Shown: positions 34,425-44,021, counted from the first letter of the stretch. The stretch: 64,000 nucleotides of DNA from Chelatococcus asaccharovorans (GCF_003201475.1 NZ_QJJK01000011.1:235489-299488), one strand, 5' to 3'. A program made the numbers and translations. Notes: generated by a model not told the origin, from the sequence alone.

Positions 34425-35864
34425 ATGTTTGGCAAGAGATCCGGCCAGGACGCCTTGGCTCGCAAGCCCGAGCCCGCCATCACCAAGCCGCGCGCCATCG
34501 CGCCGCACGCTGTCCCCACCGCAACGGCGTCCACCCCATCGCATTCGCAAGATGCGCCACGCCACTCCGACGAATACTATCAAACAAAGAACGTGATCTT
34601 CGCCGCTCTCATCGAGGCAATCGATCTGACACAACTGGTCAAGCTCGACGTGGAGAGCGCGCGCGACGAGATCCGTGATATCGTGACGGAAATCATCGGT
34701 CTGAAAAGTGTCGTCATGTCCATCGCCGAGCAGGAAGGGCTCCTCGAGGACATCTGCAACGACGTGCTTGGCTATGGTCCGCTTGAGCCGCTGCTGGCGC
34801 GCGACGACATCGCCGATATCATGGTCAACGGTGCGGATCGCACTTATATTGAAGTATCCGGCCGTATTCAGCAGACCAATGTACGGTTTCGTGACAACCA
34901 GCAACTGATGAACATATGCCAGCGCATCGTCAGCCAGGTCGGGCGGCGTGTCGACGAGGCATCCCCCATCTGTGACGCCCGCCTGCCGGACGGGTCACGC
35001 GTCAATGTCATCGGCCCGCCCCTGTCGATCGACGGACCGGTCCTGACCATCCGAAAATTTCGCCGCGACAAGCTGACGCTTGATGATCTCGTGCGCTATG
35101 GATCCATATCGCCGGAGGGCTCCGAACTTCTGCAGATCATCGGACGTATACGCTGCAACGTCATTATCTCCGGGGGCACGGGATCTGGAAAGACGACGTT
35201 GCTCAACTGCCTGACCCGCTTCATCGAGGACCGCGAACGCATCATTACCTGCGAGGACGCTGCCGAGCTGCAATTGCAGCAACCGCATGTGGTGCGACTG
35301 GAAACACGCCCCCCCAATCTCGAGGGGCAGGGCCAGGTCACGATGCGTGATCTCGTGCGCAACTGCCTGCGCATGCGCCCCGAACGCATCATCGTTGGCG
35401 AGGTGCGCGGCCCGGAGGCCTTCGACCTGCTCCAGGCAATGAACACGGGCCATGACGGCTCGATGGGCACGCTCCACGCCAACACGCCGCGGGAGGGCCT
35501 CTCGCGCCTGGAATCGATGATCACCATGGGGGGCTTCTCGCTGCCGTCGCGCACCATTCGAGAGATGATATGCGCGTCCGTCGATGTCGTGGTGCAGGCG
35601 CAACGCCTGCGCGACGGATCCCGCCGCATCACCCAGATCACGGAAGTGCTCGGCATGGAGGGCGACGTCATCATCACCCAGGATCTCATGACCTTCGAAA
35701 TGGTGGGGGAAGATGCCAACGGGAATATCATCGGTCATCATCGGTCAACCGGAATAGGCCGTCCACGTTTCTGGGAACGCGCACGCTATTTCGGCGAAGA
35801 ACATCGGCTGGCGCGCGCGCTCGACACGATCGAGCAGCAAGCCGGCCTCGTCGGCTCGTCGTGA
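34425..35864 (+). CDS. cpaF: CpaF/TadA traffic ATPase
   Basis: A 479-residue hexameric secretion ATPase that powers Flp pilus assembly. It has an N-terminal three-helix region (about 50-130), Walker A GGTGSGKTT (250-258), an Asp-box region EDAAELQLQQPHVVRLE, Walker B LRMRPERIIVGEVRG and His box MNTGHDGSMGTLHAN. An extension to ATG 34374 is not family-like. The gap 34263-34424 upstream may hold a promoter. It sits with tadB and tadC downstream, the usual partners. Confidence 0.94.
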   Translation: MFGKRSGQDALARKPEPAITKPRAIAPHAVPTATASTPSHSQDAPRHSDEYYQTKNVIFAALIEAIDLTQLVKLDVESARDEIRDIVTEIIGLKSVVMSIAEQEGLLEDICNDVLGYGPLEPLLARDDIADIMVNGADRTYIEVSGRIQQTNVRFRDNQQLMNICQRIVSQVGRRVDEASPICDARLPDGSRVNVIGPPLSIDGPVLTIRKFRRDKLTLDDLVRYGSISPEGSELLQIIGRIRCNVIISGGTGSGKTTLLNCLTRFIEDRERIITCEDAAELQLQQPHVVRLETRPPNLEGQGQVTMRDLVRNCLRMRPERIIVGEVRGPEAFDLLQAMNTGHDGSMGTLHANTPREGLSRLESMITMGGFSLPSRTIREMICASVDVVVQAQRLRDGSRRITQITEVLGMEGDVIITQDLMTFEMVGEDANGNIIGHHRSTGIGRPRFWERARYFGEEHRLARALDTIEQQAGLVGSS

Positions 35865-35897
35865 CACCAAAGAGAAGCGACGCAACGAGATGATATC

Positions 35898-36875
35898 ATG
35901 ACTATCGATGATCTATTTGTCATTGTCCTTTCGACGGTTGCCACGGGCGCGACAACATATGCGCTCGTCTTCCCGTATATTTCGTCGCGCGCACGCGCTG
36001 CGGAGCGGCAGAAGACCTTCGTCGCGCCACCGGCACAACGTGCCATCGAAAGGGCGAACGGCGCGGCCAACCGACGTGACCAGATCGCCCAAAGCCTGAA
36101 GGATCTCGAGGCTCGGCAGAAGGCCAAGCATAGGGTTCCGCTGGAAACACGGCTCGCGCGCGCCGGACTTCCCTGGAGCAGAAAACGCTTCTTCATGGCA
36201 AGTGTGATTGTCGGCATCGTCGTCGGCATCTTGCTCGGCGCCGCTTCCGGCAATCCGTGGTTCGCCGCCGGCGGGCTCTTCGTCGGCACATTTGGCCTCC
36301 CGCGCTGGATCCTGTCCTATCTCACCAAGCGCCGCATCAACCGCTTCATCGCGGAGTTGCCCAATGCGCTCGACATTATCGTGCGCGGCATTCGCGCCGG
36401 CCTGCCGGTCGGAGATTGTCTGAAGATCATCGGAAGCGAGGCAGCCGAGCCGGTGCGCAGTGAATTTCGCGCGATCGTCGAGGCACAGGTTCTCGGTATG
36501 CCCGTGGCCGACGCCGTGGGTCGCCTGCCCGAACGCATCCCGGCCGCTGAGGCGAATTTCTTTGCCATTGTCATCGCTGTGCAGCAGCAATCGGGCGGGA
36601 GCCTTTCCGAAGCTTTGGGCAATCTGTCCCGTGTCTTGCGCGAGCGGCGCAAGATGAAGGGCAAGATCACAGCGATGAGCATGGAGGCAAAGGCGTCTGC
36701 TGCCATCATCGGCGCGCTCCCCTTTGTGGTCACTGCACTCGTCTATTTGACGAGCCCCAGGTATATCGCCTTCCTATGGACCACGAACTCAGGGATGCTG
36801 GCGCTCGCCGCGTCGGCCCTCTGGATGACGATCGGCATTCTGGTCATGAAGAAGATGATCAGCTTCGACATCTGA
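35898..36875 (+). CDS. tadB: Tad platform protein TadB (type II secretion F family)
   Basis: A 325-residue inner-membrane platform protein with an N-terminal helix, a soluble linker, and the T2SSF domain containing INRFIAELPNALDIIVRGIRAGLPV (about 151-175) and ANFFAIVIAVQQQSGGSLSEALGNL. A long loop and two C-terminal helices follow (AAIIGALPFVVTALVYL; LALAASALWMTIGILVM). It partners with TadC. It starts 33 bp after cpaF and ends 44 bp before tadC. Confidence 0.92.
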   Translation: MTIDDLFVIVLSTVATGATTYALVFPYISSRARAAERQKTFVAPPAQRAIERANGAANRRDQIAQSLKDLEARQKAKHRVPLETRLARAGLPWSRKRFFMASVIVGIVVGILLGAASGNPWFAAGGLFVGTFGLPRWILSYLTKRRINRFIAELPNALDIIVRGIRAGLPVGDCLKIIGSEAAEPVRSEFRAIVEAQVLGMPVADAVGRLPERIPAAEANFFAIVIAVQQQSGGSLSEALGNLSRVLRERRKMKGKITAMSMEAKASAAIIGALPFVVTALVYLTSPRYIAFLWTTNSGMLALAASALWMTIGILVMKKMISFDI

Positions 36876-36919
36876 GGTGTCTGTCCTGTTGCGGTCGCGA
36901 GAAGCGTGAGGGTTGCGCC

Positions 36920-37897
36920 ATGTCAACATTGATCGTCATGATCACGGAGAAGCAATTCCTGCTCAGCATCCTCATCGCGCTTTCCGTTGGGGTGACGGTG
37001 CTGACGCTCGCGATGCCGCTCGTCGCAGGGGACAACCTCGGCAAACGCATGAAATCCGTGGCATCGGAGCGGGAACGCATCCGCCAGCGCGAGCGCGAGC
37101 GGCTCAACGCCAGCCAAGCCCAGCGCGCCAGTCTGCGCCCGGCGCCCAAGGCCTATATGAAGCAAATCGTCGATCGGCTCAATCTTTCGCAATGGCTCGG
37201 GACAGAGACCGCGAAGATGAAATTGAGCATGGCGGGATATCGCGGCAATTCGGCAGAAATCAACTTCCTGTTCTTTCGCCTCGTCTCACCAATTAGCCTC
37301 TGCCTTCTGGCGATCACCTATATGTTCGGGCTCAAGGTGGGCCAGTTTCCCGGCATGGTCCGCTTCGGCATCGTGATCGCTGCGACCTATGCCGGCATCA
37401 AGCTGCCGGAGCTCTTTCTCGCCAACAGAATACAGAAGCGGCAGCGATCGATCAAGCGCGCCTGGCCGGACGCGCTTGATCTGCTGCTCATCTGTGTGGA
37501 ATCCAGCATGTCCGTCGAACAGGCCTTTCGCAGGGTGAGCCAGGAGATCGGCGCGCAATCGATAGCGCTGGCCGAAGAGCTGATGCTGACGACGGCCGAG
37601 CTCTCCTATCTCGCTGAACGGCGGCAGGCTTATGAGAACCTTGGGATTCGCACGGGCGTCGAGTCGGTGAAGAATGTGACGACCGCGCTCATTCAGGCCG
37701 AACGCTACGGAACACCCGTGGGCCAGGCACTCAGGGTGCTGGCCCAGGAAAGCCGCGACGCCCGCATGAACGAGGCGGAGAAGAAGGCGGCCGCGCTGCC
37801 GCCGAAGCTGACCGTGCCGATGATCCTGTTTTTTCTGCCCGTGCTGTTCATGGTGATCATCACGCCGGCGCTCATCCAGGTTTTCCGATGGAAATAG
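36920..37897 (+). CDS. tadC: Tad platform protein TadC (type II secretion F family)
   Basis: A 325-residue second platform protein from ATG 36920. It has an N-terminal helix (FLLSILIALSVGVTVLTLAM), an Arg-rich cytoplasmic stretch with coiled-coil character (ERERIRQRERERLNASQAQ), and the T2SSF core WPDALDLLLICVESSMSVEQAFRRV. The C-terminal helix is MILFFLPVLFMVIITPALI. It is the last gene of the plus-strand Tad operon and converges with tadD. Confidence 0.92.
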   Translation: MSTLIVMITEKQFLLSILIALSVGVTVLTLAMPLVAGDNLGKRMKSVASERERIRQRERERLNASQAQRASLRPAPKAYMKQIVDRLNLSQWLGTETAKMKLSMAGYRGNSAEINFLFFRLVSPISLCLLAITYMFGLKVGQFPGMVRFGIVIAATYAGIKLPELFLANRIQKRQRSIKRAWPDALDLLLICVESSMSVEQAFRRVSQEIGAQSIALAEELMLTTAELSYLAERRQAYENLGIRTGVESVKNVTTALIQAERYGTPVGQALRVLAQESRDARMNEAEKKAAALPPKLTVPMILFFLPVLFMVIITPALIQVFRWK

Positions 37898-37951
37898 TCA
37901 CGCCAGTCCGCGGCAAACGGCGACCAAACCGATGATTTTAAGACATCGTCG

Positions 37952-38989
37952 TCATTCAACGGAAGGCCTGAGCGGCAGGCCAAGCGGCATGGCCTGCGTG
38001 GCCTGTTCCTCAACCGCGTCCACCTCGTCTGCAACCGAAGAGACACGTCGCATCGGCGCCTTGGCGGCGGGCGCCAACCTGTGCGCCTGCGTCTCAATGG
38101 CGGTGGAACGTCGGGCCTGCGCCGCAGCGGTTCCCGGCGCGCGCGGACCGGTTCCCGGCGCGGGGCGGGCAGCGATGGCTGGTTTGCCCGTCAGCTGCTT
38201 GAGATAGGCGAGCCCCCGGGCCGCGGCTTCAGGCGGCATGTCCTGCTTCAGAAGGCGCTCTGCCTCCGTCGTCTGCCCCGACAGCCCCAGCACGAGCGCC
38301 AGATTCTGGCGCACGCGCTGGTCGGCCTTCGGGCTGGCCGCCGCCTGGCGCAACGCCTTTTCCGCCTCGGGCAGGTTGCGCGACAGCGCATAGGACAGAC
38401 CGAGATTGGAGAGCACCGATGGCTCCCCCGGTGAGAGGCGCAGCGCCGCTTCGTAGTAGCGGCGCGCACCGGTGTGGTCGCCCATCTGGTCCGCCACCGT
38501 TCCCTGGGCCGAGAGCACCCGCCAGTCCGGCTTGTCGGGTGTATGGGCCCGTGCGAGCACATCCGCGGCCTCGCGCAGATTGCCGACATCGGTCAGCGCC
38601 CGGCCATAGGCGGACAGAAGGGCCTTGTCTTCGGGCGCGCGCAAGGCGGCCTGCCGCAACACGGCCACGGCCTGCTGGTGCTGACCGATCTCGCGCAGCG
38701 AGCGCCCATAGGCCAGCGCCGCGACCCGGTCCTCGGGATTGGCCTCGTAGCGCTTGCCCGCCTTGTCGGCCAGCTCGCGCCAGTCGGCCTCCGTCGGCTC
38801 GGTCGGCTCGGCCTTGCGCTTCAGCAGGGAAATCGACCCGGTGATGTCGGCCTTCGACAAATCCGGCATGCATCCGCCAAGCACCAACGACAGCATGCAG
38901 GCCGCCGCCAGGCCGACGATCGGTCCCCGCGTCACCCGCCTGCGCAAGGGAGGTCGCGCGAGCGCGACGGCTGGAGGAAAAGGGTTCAT
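37952..38989 (-). CDS. tadD: TadD-like TPR lipoprotein
   Basis: A 345-residue protein from ATG 38989. The signal helix with lipobox (ACMLSLVLGGC) predicts an outer-membrane lipoprotein. It is followed by about four TPR repeats: DRVAALAYGRSLREIGQHQQ, KALLSAYGRALTDVGNLREA, GDHTGARRYYEAALRLSPGE and PSVLSNLGLSYALSRNLPEA. The C-terminal ~70 residues are Ala/Pro/Arg-rich and low complexity. TadD acts as a pilotin-like assembly factor for the secretin. It is oriented against the rest of the Tad operon. Confidence 0.88.
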   Translation of the reverse strand: MNPFPPAVALARPPLRRRVTRGPIVGLAAACMLSLVLGGCMPDLSKADITGSISLLKRKAEPTEPTEADWRELADKAGKRYEANPEDRVAALAYGRSLREIGQHQQAVAVLRQAALRAPEDKALLSAYGRALTDVGNLREAADVLARAHTPDKPDWRVLSAQGTVADQMGDHTGARRYYEAALRLSPGEPSVLSNLGLSYALSRNLPEAEKALRQAAASPKADQRVRQNLALVLGLSGQTTEAERLLKQDMPPEAAARGLAYLKQLTGKPAIAARPAPGTGPRAPGTAAAQARRSTAIETQAHRLAPAAKAPMRRVSSVADEVDAVEEQATQAMPLGLPLRPSVE

Positions 38990-39220
38990 GCGCTCGCGTC
39001 GACCTGATGATGGCCTGTCCGGGTATAGCTTCATTCATACCCGATTAACCCTAACGGCAGGTTACCGGCCACCTCCGCCAAGCAAAAGCCGCCGCCGGCC
39101 AACCAGGCTGTCCGGGCATCGCAACAGATCAATGTTCGAAGACCAGTTACATTCGTGCTACGCAAAAGACAGCGCCGTCATCGCTGCTGCGAGCGCGTCA
39201 TTCAGTTTTGAGGATCGTCC

Positions 39221-40609
39221 GTGCATCCGTCCATCGCTCCCTCGTCTGTCGCCGATTCCATTCCACTGATCATCGTCTCGAGCGAGGAGCTTGCCGAGGT
39301 ACTCGCCACCCTGCCGGCACCGGCCAAGGCCTTCGCGACGGCGCAGGGCTTTGCCGCCGACACGGGCAGCCATCTCGTCCTCCCCGACGCGGCTGGCGGC
39401 ATCGCAGCCGTGCTGTTCGGCTGGGCGCCGCTGAAGGCGGAGGCGGATCCCTTCCTGCCGGGCAAGCTCCCGCCGCTCCTGCCCGAGGGCACCTACCGCC
39501 TCGAGCGGTTGCCGGAGGCGGCGGCGGCCAATGCCGTCCTCGGCTTCCTGCTGGGCGCCTACCGCTTCGATCGCTACCGCACGAAGAAGGCGCCGCCGAA
39601 GGCTCGCCTCGTTCTCCCGCCCGGCGTCGATGGCGAAGAGGTCACCCGTATCGCCGAGGCGGTCGCGCTCGGCCGCGATCTCATCAACACGCCCGCGAAT
39701 GATCTGGGGCCGGACGGCATCGAAGCCGCCGCCCGGAGCGTCGCCGGCCGCCACGGCGCGACCATCGCCGTCACGGTGGGCGACGATCTCCTCACCGGCA
39801 ATTTCCCGATGATCCACGCTGTCGGCCGGGCCTCGGCGGTCGCGCCGCGTCTCATCGATCTGACCTGGGGTGATCCGGCACACCCCAAGGTGACGCTGGT
39901 CGGCAAGGGCGTCGCCTTCGATACCGGCGGGCTCGATATCAAGCCCCCGGCCGGCATGACCCTGATGAAGAAGGACATGGGCGGGGCAGCGGCGGCGCTG
40001 GCGCTCGCAGACCTCGTCATCGGCGCGAAGCTGCCCGTCCGCCTGCGCGTGCTGATCCCCGCAGTGGAGAATGCCATCTCGGGCTCGTCCTTCCGCCCCG
40101 GTGACATCCTGCAGAGCCGCAAGGGCCTCACGGTGGAGATCGGCAACACGGACGCAGAGGGCAGGCTCATCCTGGGTGATGCGCTGGCGCTCGCGGATGA
40201 GGAAGCGCCGGACCTCATCGTCGACTATGCCACCCTGACGGGTGCTGCACGTGTGGCGCTGGGTCCGGATCTGCCTCCCTTCTATACGGATGACGACGCC
40301 TTGGCCGCACGGCTCGCCAGCCTGTCGCGCGCGGTGAACGATCCCGTCTGGCGCATGCCGTTCTGGTCGCCTTACGACACCATGCTATCCTCGAAGATCG
40401 CCGACGTGAACCATATCGCGGGCAGCGCCTTCGCCGGTTCGGTGATCGCGGCCCTCTTCCTGCGGCGGTTCGTGGACAAAGCCGGCGCCTATGTGCATTT
40501 CGACATTTTCGGCTGGACGCCGTCGGCCAAGCCCGGCCGGCCGGAAGGCGGCGAAGTGCAGGCGGCGCGGCTCGTCTATGCCTATCTGAAGGAACGCTTC
40601 GGCCGGTGA
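39221..40609 (+). CDS. Leucyl aminopeptidase family protein (M17)
   Basis: A 462-residue M17 metallo-aminopeptidase that removes N-terminal residues from peptides in the cytoplasm. Two-metal-site motifs: VGKGVAFDTGGLDIKP (about 226-241), KKDMGGAAAALALAD, and the family signature NTDAEGRLILGDAL (about 308-321). The start is GTG 39221. The N-terminal domain is more divergent than in E. coli PepA. It sits upstream of a MarR gene and an NlpC/P60 gene, suggesting a role in peptide turnover including cell-wall peptides (inference). Confidence 0.9.
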   Translation: MHPSIAPSSVADSIPLIIVSSEELAEVLATLPAPAKAFATAQGFAADTGSHLVLPDAAGGIAAVLFGWAPLKAEADPFLPGKLPPLLPEGTYRLERLPEAAAANAVLGFLLGAYRFDRYRTKKAPPKARLVLPPGVDGEEVTRIAEAVALGRDLINTPANDLGPDGIEAAARSVAGRHGATIAVTVGDDLLTGNFPMIHAVGRASAVAPRLIDLTWGDPAHPKVTLVGKGVAFDTGGLDIKPPAGMTLMKKDMGGAAAALALADLVIGAKLPVRLRVLIPAVENAISGSSFRPGDILQSRKGLTVEIGNTDAEGRLILGDALALADEEAPDLIVDYATLTGAARVALGPDLPPFYTDDDALAARLASLSRAVNDPVWRMPFWSPYDTMLSSKIADVNHIAGSAFAGSVIAALFLRRFVDKAGAYVHFDIFGWTPSAKPGRPEGGEVQAARLVYAYLKERFGR

Positions 40610-40626
40610 GCCGCCCTCCATGGTCG

Positions 40627-40657
40627 GGACGCGCCGGGCCGGTAACGCGGCGCGTCC
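40627..40657. other. 10-bp GC hairpin after the aminopeptidase gene
   Basis: GGACGCGCCG (40627-40636) pairs with CGGCGCGTCC (40648-40657) with an 11-nt loop. There is no T-run, so termination is uncertain. It lies 17 bp after the stop codon. Confidence 0.45.
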
Positions 40658-40758
40658 ATCAGGCCACATTCTCTTAACCTCGCCACGAGGAAGCGATTGT
40701 GATCCAGCCGCTTCCGTCGATATGAATACGGGTCCGTAACGACTGCCGGCCCAGACCG

Positions 40759-41109
40759 ATGTCCGTTGAGCTCCGTGCCTTGCAGGCCCTCACATTGTGG
40801 CATGATGTCTCGCTGGAGCTCGTGCGTGACGAGGATATCGACCTGTCGCTCAGACAGATGGCGATTCTCCTGACCATCTATCTCGACACCCCGCCCCATA
40901 CGGTCCGTGGCCTCGCGCGCAAGCTCGGCGTCACCAAGCCGGTGATCACCCGCGCGCTCGACAGCATGGGCAAGCTCGATCTCGTCTCCCGCCGCCGCGA
41001 TGACCAGGACCGCCGCAACGTCATCGTCCAGCGCACGGTCAAGGGTGCGCTGGCCGTCGAGCGCCTTGGCGATATCGTCGTGGCCAAGGCGTTGACACTA
41101 AGGCCATGA
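40759..41109 (+). CDS. MarR family transcriptional regulator
   Basis: This short 116-residue winged-helix regulator has the MarR order: a helix-rich start, RQMAILLTIYLDTPPHTVRGLARKLGVTKPVITRALDSM (recognition helix around 53-72), and the wing with RRRDDQDRRN (about 77-86), the acidic/Arg wing motif of MarR proteins. The usual long C-terminal dimerisation helix is abbreviated. It lies between the aminopeptidase and NlpC/P60 genes on the same strand and may regulate one of them. The ligand is unknown. Confidence 0.87.
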   Translation: MSVELRALQALTLWHDVSLELVRDEDIDLSLRQMAILLTIYLDTPPHTVRGLARKLGVTKPVITRALDSMGKLDLVSRRRDDQDRRNVIVQRTVKGALAVERLGDIVVAKALTLRP

Positions 41110-41171
41110 CAGCGCTGACATGACATTGCCGTGATAGGGCGCCAAGGAATCGCGACGAGCAGGACACGCCG

Positions 41172-42056
41172 ATGAACGCCTTCGATCCCCGTCTGACTGC
41201 CGCCCGCCCGGATATCGCAGCCGCGCATCTGCGTGGGACAGTCGACGCCAAGGCCTTCGTGACGCCGCAACTCCTGCGTGTCACCGCCCCGACGGCGCCG
41301 CTGCGGCGGGAGCCCGTGCCGGACGCGCCGCTCGATACCGAAGCGCTCGCCGGCGAGCCCGTCGCCGTCTATGAGGAGCGCGAGGGTTGGGTCTGGGGCC
41401 AGTTGCTGCGCGACGGCTATGTCGGCTATCTCCCCGCGGAGGCCCTGGGGCGCCCATCGCTGCCGCCAGACCACGCCGTCACCGTTCCGCGCACCTTCGT
41501 CTTCCCCGGCCCCAGCATCAAGCTGCCGCCACTCAGCGCGCTGCCCTATGCGGCGGAGATCGCCGTGGCCGCGACGGGGCCGGCCCCCTTCGCGCGCCTG
41601 GCGGATGGTGGCTTTGTCTTTGCCCGGCATATCGCGCCCCTGCGCGCCTGGCGCGACCGCGACTTCGTGGCGACCGCCGAGCGTTTCCTCGGCGTGCCCT
41701 ATCTCTGGGGCGGCAAGACCGTGCTGGGAATCGATTGCTCCGGCCTCGTCCAGGTCAGCCTGCGGGCGGCCGGCGTCAACTGGCCCCGCGATACCTACCG
41801 GCAGGAACAGTCACCGGCCGCGGCCCCCGTCGCGGGTGGCGAACAGGGGCACGGCCTCGCGCGCGGTGATCTCGTCTACTGGAAGGGCCATGTCGGCATC
41901 ATGGTCGACGCGGAGCGCCTTCTGCACGCCAATGCCCATCATATGATGGTCGTGATCGAGCCGTTGATCGATGTCGTGGAGCGCAGCCTGTCCAGGGGCG
42001 GCTGGCCGATCACCAGCGTCAAGCGCCTTGCCTTCCCGAAAACAGCCGGCGTTTGA
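41172..42056 (+). CDS. NlpC/P60 family peptidase with SH3-like domains
   Basis: A 294-residue protein with two SH3-like segments (about 35-95 and 105-155) followed by an NlpC/P60 papain-fold domain. The catalytic residues are Cys189 (GIDCSGLVQ), His240 (KGHVGIM) and probably His252 as the third polar residue (LHANAHHM). Such enzymes cleave gamma-D-glutamyl-diaminopimelate bonds in cell-wall peptides. No signal peptide is visible, so it probably acts on muropeptides in the cytoplasm, in line with the nearby aminopeptidase. The start is ATG 41172. Confidence 0.88.
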   Translation: MNAFDPRLTAARPDIAAAHLRGTVDAKAFVTPQLLRVTAPTAPLRREPVPDAPLDTEALAGEPVAVYEEREGWVWGQLLRDGYVGYLPAEALGRPSLPPDHAVTVPRTFVFPGPSIKLPPLSALPYAAEIAVAATGPAPFARLADGGFVFARHIAPLRAWRDRDFVATAERFLGVPYLWGGKTVLGIDCSGLVQVSLRAAGVNWPRDTYRQEQSPAAAPVAGGEQGHGLARGDLVYWKGHVGIMVDAERLLHANAHHMMVVIEPLIDVVERSLSRGGWPITSVKRLAFPKTAGV

Positions 42057-42115
42057 AGCGCCGCGCCTCGGTGTGTCGTCCTGGAAGCCGCGTTCGAGCG
42101 CATGGAAACGCAATG

Positions 42116-42231
42116 GTCATCCCTGAAGCGGCGTAGCCGCTGTCCGGGAACCATGAACACCGGAGCGTTTTTTCGGGCCACCGACCGTGTTCATGGATTC
42201 CGGGCCCGCGCTTCGCGCGTCCCGGAATGAC
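42116..42231. repeat. ~115-bp nested palindrome (CATGAACAC family), copy A
   Basis: The outer ends are GTCAT (42116) and ATGAC (42231). Inside are CCGGGAACCATGAACACCG and, inverted, GTGTTCATGGATTCCGGG, with smaller hairpins GCGGCGTAGCCGC and CGCGCTTCGCGCG near the ends. It shares its layout with copies at 52951, 53116 and 58603. It occupies the gap between the NlpC/P60 and purine phosphorylase genes. Confidence 0.85.
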
Positions 42232-42285
42232 ACGCGCGGCTGACGCACGCGATGAGCACGTCGGTCGATGCCGGAAGGCGAATGC

Positions 42286-43113
42286 TTAAATCTCGTCGGG
42301 CCGCGCGATGAAGCCGCGGATGATGCGTCTCAGGCCGGCCGCCGCCGGTATGGTGATGTCCTTGGTCACGCCATGCTGTTGCGGCACATCCTCGAACCCG
42401 CTGGCATAGCTCGTCACCACGGAGATCGCCGAGACGCGAAGACCGAAGCGCCGCGCCAGGATGACCTCCGGCACCGTCGACATGCCGACGAGCTCGGCGC
42501 CGAGCGTTCGCGCCATGCGGATCTCCGCCGGCGTCTCGAAACTCGGCCCCGAGAACCACATATAGACGCCCTCGTTCAGGGTGATGCCGGCGGCGATGGC
42601 TGCAAGTTTCAGCCGGCGGCGGAGGCGATTGTCATAGGCATCCGACATGTCGACGAAACGACCCTCCTCCCGGTCGCCGATCAGCGGGTTGAGGCCCGAA
42701 AAATTGATGTGGTCGGTGATCACACAGAGGCTGCCGACACGGATGGTCGATTTCACCGACCCGGCCGCATTCGTCAGGAGGACCGGCGGCTTGCCGAGAA
42801 TGCCGAGCAGGGCCAGCGGCAGCGCCATGGTGCGCGCATGGCCCGTCTCATAATAATGGGCCCGCCCGCCGTAGATCAGCACGCGCTTGCCCTCCATATA
42901 GCCCGAGACAACCTGCCCGGGCTGCCCGGCCGGCCCGTTGTCCGGGAAACCGGGGATGGCCGCGTAGGGCACCTGGATCGCGCCCTCGACGTCCTCGATG
43001 ATGTTGCCGAGGCCCGTGCCGAGCACGAGCGCATGGTCGAACGGGCCCATGACGCCCCATTCTTCCAGCACGGAGCGGGCCTGATACAAGAGTGGCTGAG
43101 ATGTGTCCGTCAC
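42286..43113 (-). CDS. punA: Purine nucleoside phosphorylase
   Basis: A 275-residue trimeric-type (PNP/MTAP family) enzyme that splits purine nucleosides with phosphate into base plus ribose 1-phosphate. The start is GTG 43113 with AAGGGGA upstream; an extension to 43266 overlaps cdd. Visible are VLGTGLGN (about 31-38, phosphate loop), YGGRAHYYETGH (phosphate/base site), LTNAAGSVKS and GPSFETPAEIRM (ribose/base site). It lies 13 bp after cdd on the minus strand: a pyrimidine/purine nucleoside salvage operon. Close MtaP specificity cannot be excluded. Confidence 0.93.
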   Translation of the reverse strand: MTDTSQPLLYQARSVLEEWGVMGPFDHALVLGTGLGNIIEDVEGAIQVPYAAIPGFPDNGPAGQPGQVVSGYMEGKRVLIYGGRAHYYETGHARTMALPLALLGILGKPPVLLTNAAGSVKSTIRVGSLCVITDHINFSGLNPLIGDREEGRFVDMSDAYDNRLRRRLKLAAIAAGITLNEGVYMWFSGPSFETPAEIRMARTLGAELVGMSTVPEVILARRFGLRVSAISVVTSYASGFEDVPQQHGVTKDITIPAAAGLRRIIRGFIARPDEI

Positions 43114-43126
43114 GGGCGGGGTCCCC

Positions 43127-43552
43127 TTATCGGGCGAGATTGGAAGGTCCGAACGCAAAAGGCAGAAGATCGCCGAAGCGAAAGCTCTGCCTGACGCCAC
43201 CCTTGTCACCCACATGGACGGGCGTATCCGCCCCCGAGAATTCGCTGAGCCTCTGCCGGCAGACACCGCAGGGCATTGTCAATTCATCCCCCTCACCCAC
43301 CACCATCACCGCGGTGATGTGTCTCTCGCCGGCGGCCACCATCGCGCCGATCGCCACGGCCTCGGCGCAGAGCCCAGCCGGATAGGACGCATTCTCCACA
43401 TTCGCGCCGGCAAACACGCGACCGCTTGCCGTCAGGACGGCCGCTCCCACCCGAAACTGCGAATAGGGCGCATAGGCATGGGCGCGTGCCGCGCTTGCGG
43501 CCGCGAACAGCGCCTCGACATCGCTACCGGCAGTCCCGCCCACAGTCGTCAC
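43127..43552 (-). CDS. cdd: Cytidine deaminase
   Basis: A 141-residue zinc-dependent homotetrameric-type enzyme deaminating (deoxy)cytidine to (deoxy)uridine. The zinc/proton-shuttle motifs are CAEAVAIG (Cys62-Ala-Glu64) and PCGVCRQ (Cys95, Cys98). Substrate residues are in FRVGAAVL and GANVENASYPAG. The start is GTG at 43552; the AGGGTGG sequence just upstream directly abuts a 107-bp palindromic repeat. It is the first gene of the cdd-punA unit. Confidence 0.93.
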   Translation of the reverse strand: MTTVGGTAGSDVEALFAAASAARAHAYAPYSQFRVGAAVLTASGRVFAGANVENASYPAGLCAEAVAIGAMVAAGERHITAVMVVGEGDELTMPCGVCRQRLSEFSGADTPVHVGDKGGVRQSFRFGDLLPFAFGPSNLAR

Positions 43553-43561
43553 CTTGCCACC

Positions 43562-43668
43562 CTAGAGCAAGTCCGTCTTTTACGGACTTGGTCCGCTCAG
43601 AAATTAACGAGCAAATTCATCGACTTAGATGGAATCAAATGATTCCATCTAAGCCGGATTCGCTCTAG
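43562..43668. repeat. 107-bp CTAGAG/CTCTAG palindromic repeat (left of the ThiF-like gene)
   Basis: Exact inverted ends CTAGAG and CTCTAG enclose two hairpins: AAGTCCGTCTTTTACGGACTT (43569-43589) and CTTAGATGGAATCAAATG with its complement up to CTAAG (43624-43653). The reverse complement closely matches the 44804-44911 copy along its whole length. It abuts the translation-initiation region of cdd. Confidence 0.9.
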
Positions 43669-43851
43669 CAATCGCCCCCAACCTTGCCACCCCATATCGC
43701 GGCGCTCATTGCATCCGGCAGCGACACCCGCCATGTGCTGTAGCAAGATGGGTTGCAGCAAGACGCTCGAACGCAAGGGATGTCACCGGCGCCGACGTCC
43801 GGTCTGGATACAGCAGATCTGGACCTGGCACGCGAAACTCCAGATCAGACC

Positions 43852-43897
43852 CTAGAGCATCAAGCCGAAGGGTGGCAATCTGTTTTCGGAAAAATCC
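43852..43897. repeat. Short CTAGAGCATC repeat
   Basis: CTAGAGCATCAAGCCGAAGG followed by TGTTTTCGGAAAAATC matches a motif I recall in intergenic regions of Hyphomicrobiales. The remainder of 43669-44021 holds no gene. Confidence 0.6.
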
Positions 43898-44021
43898 TTT
43901 TATAGTACAACGGGATAGATAAAGGCGGCATGTCTGATCAGCCGGAGCGGGCTTGGTCCGCGGGTCCCATAAGACTATGACGTGGCGATAGCGGAACCGC
44001 GGCTGATCCGGGACGAGGTGA

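Noticed and set aside
26590..39000. Tad locus as a novel secretion system or genomic island
   Set aside because: Gene content and order match the known Cpa/Tad Flp-pilus machinery; apart from the AT-rich gaps there is no integrase, tRNA end or direct repeat marking an island.
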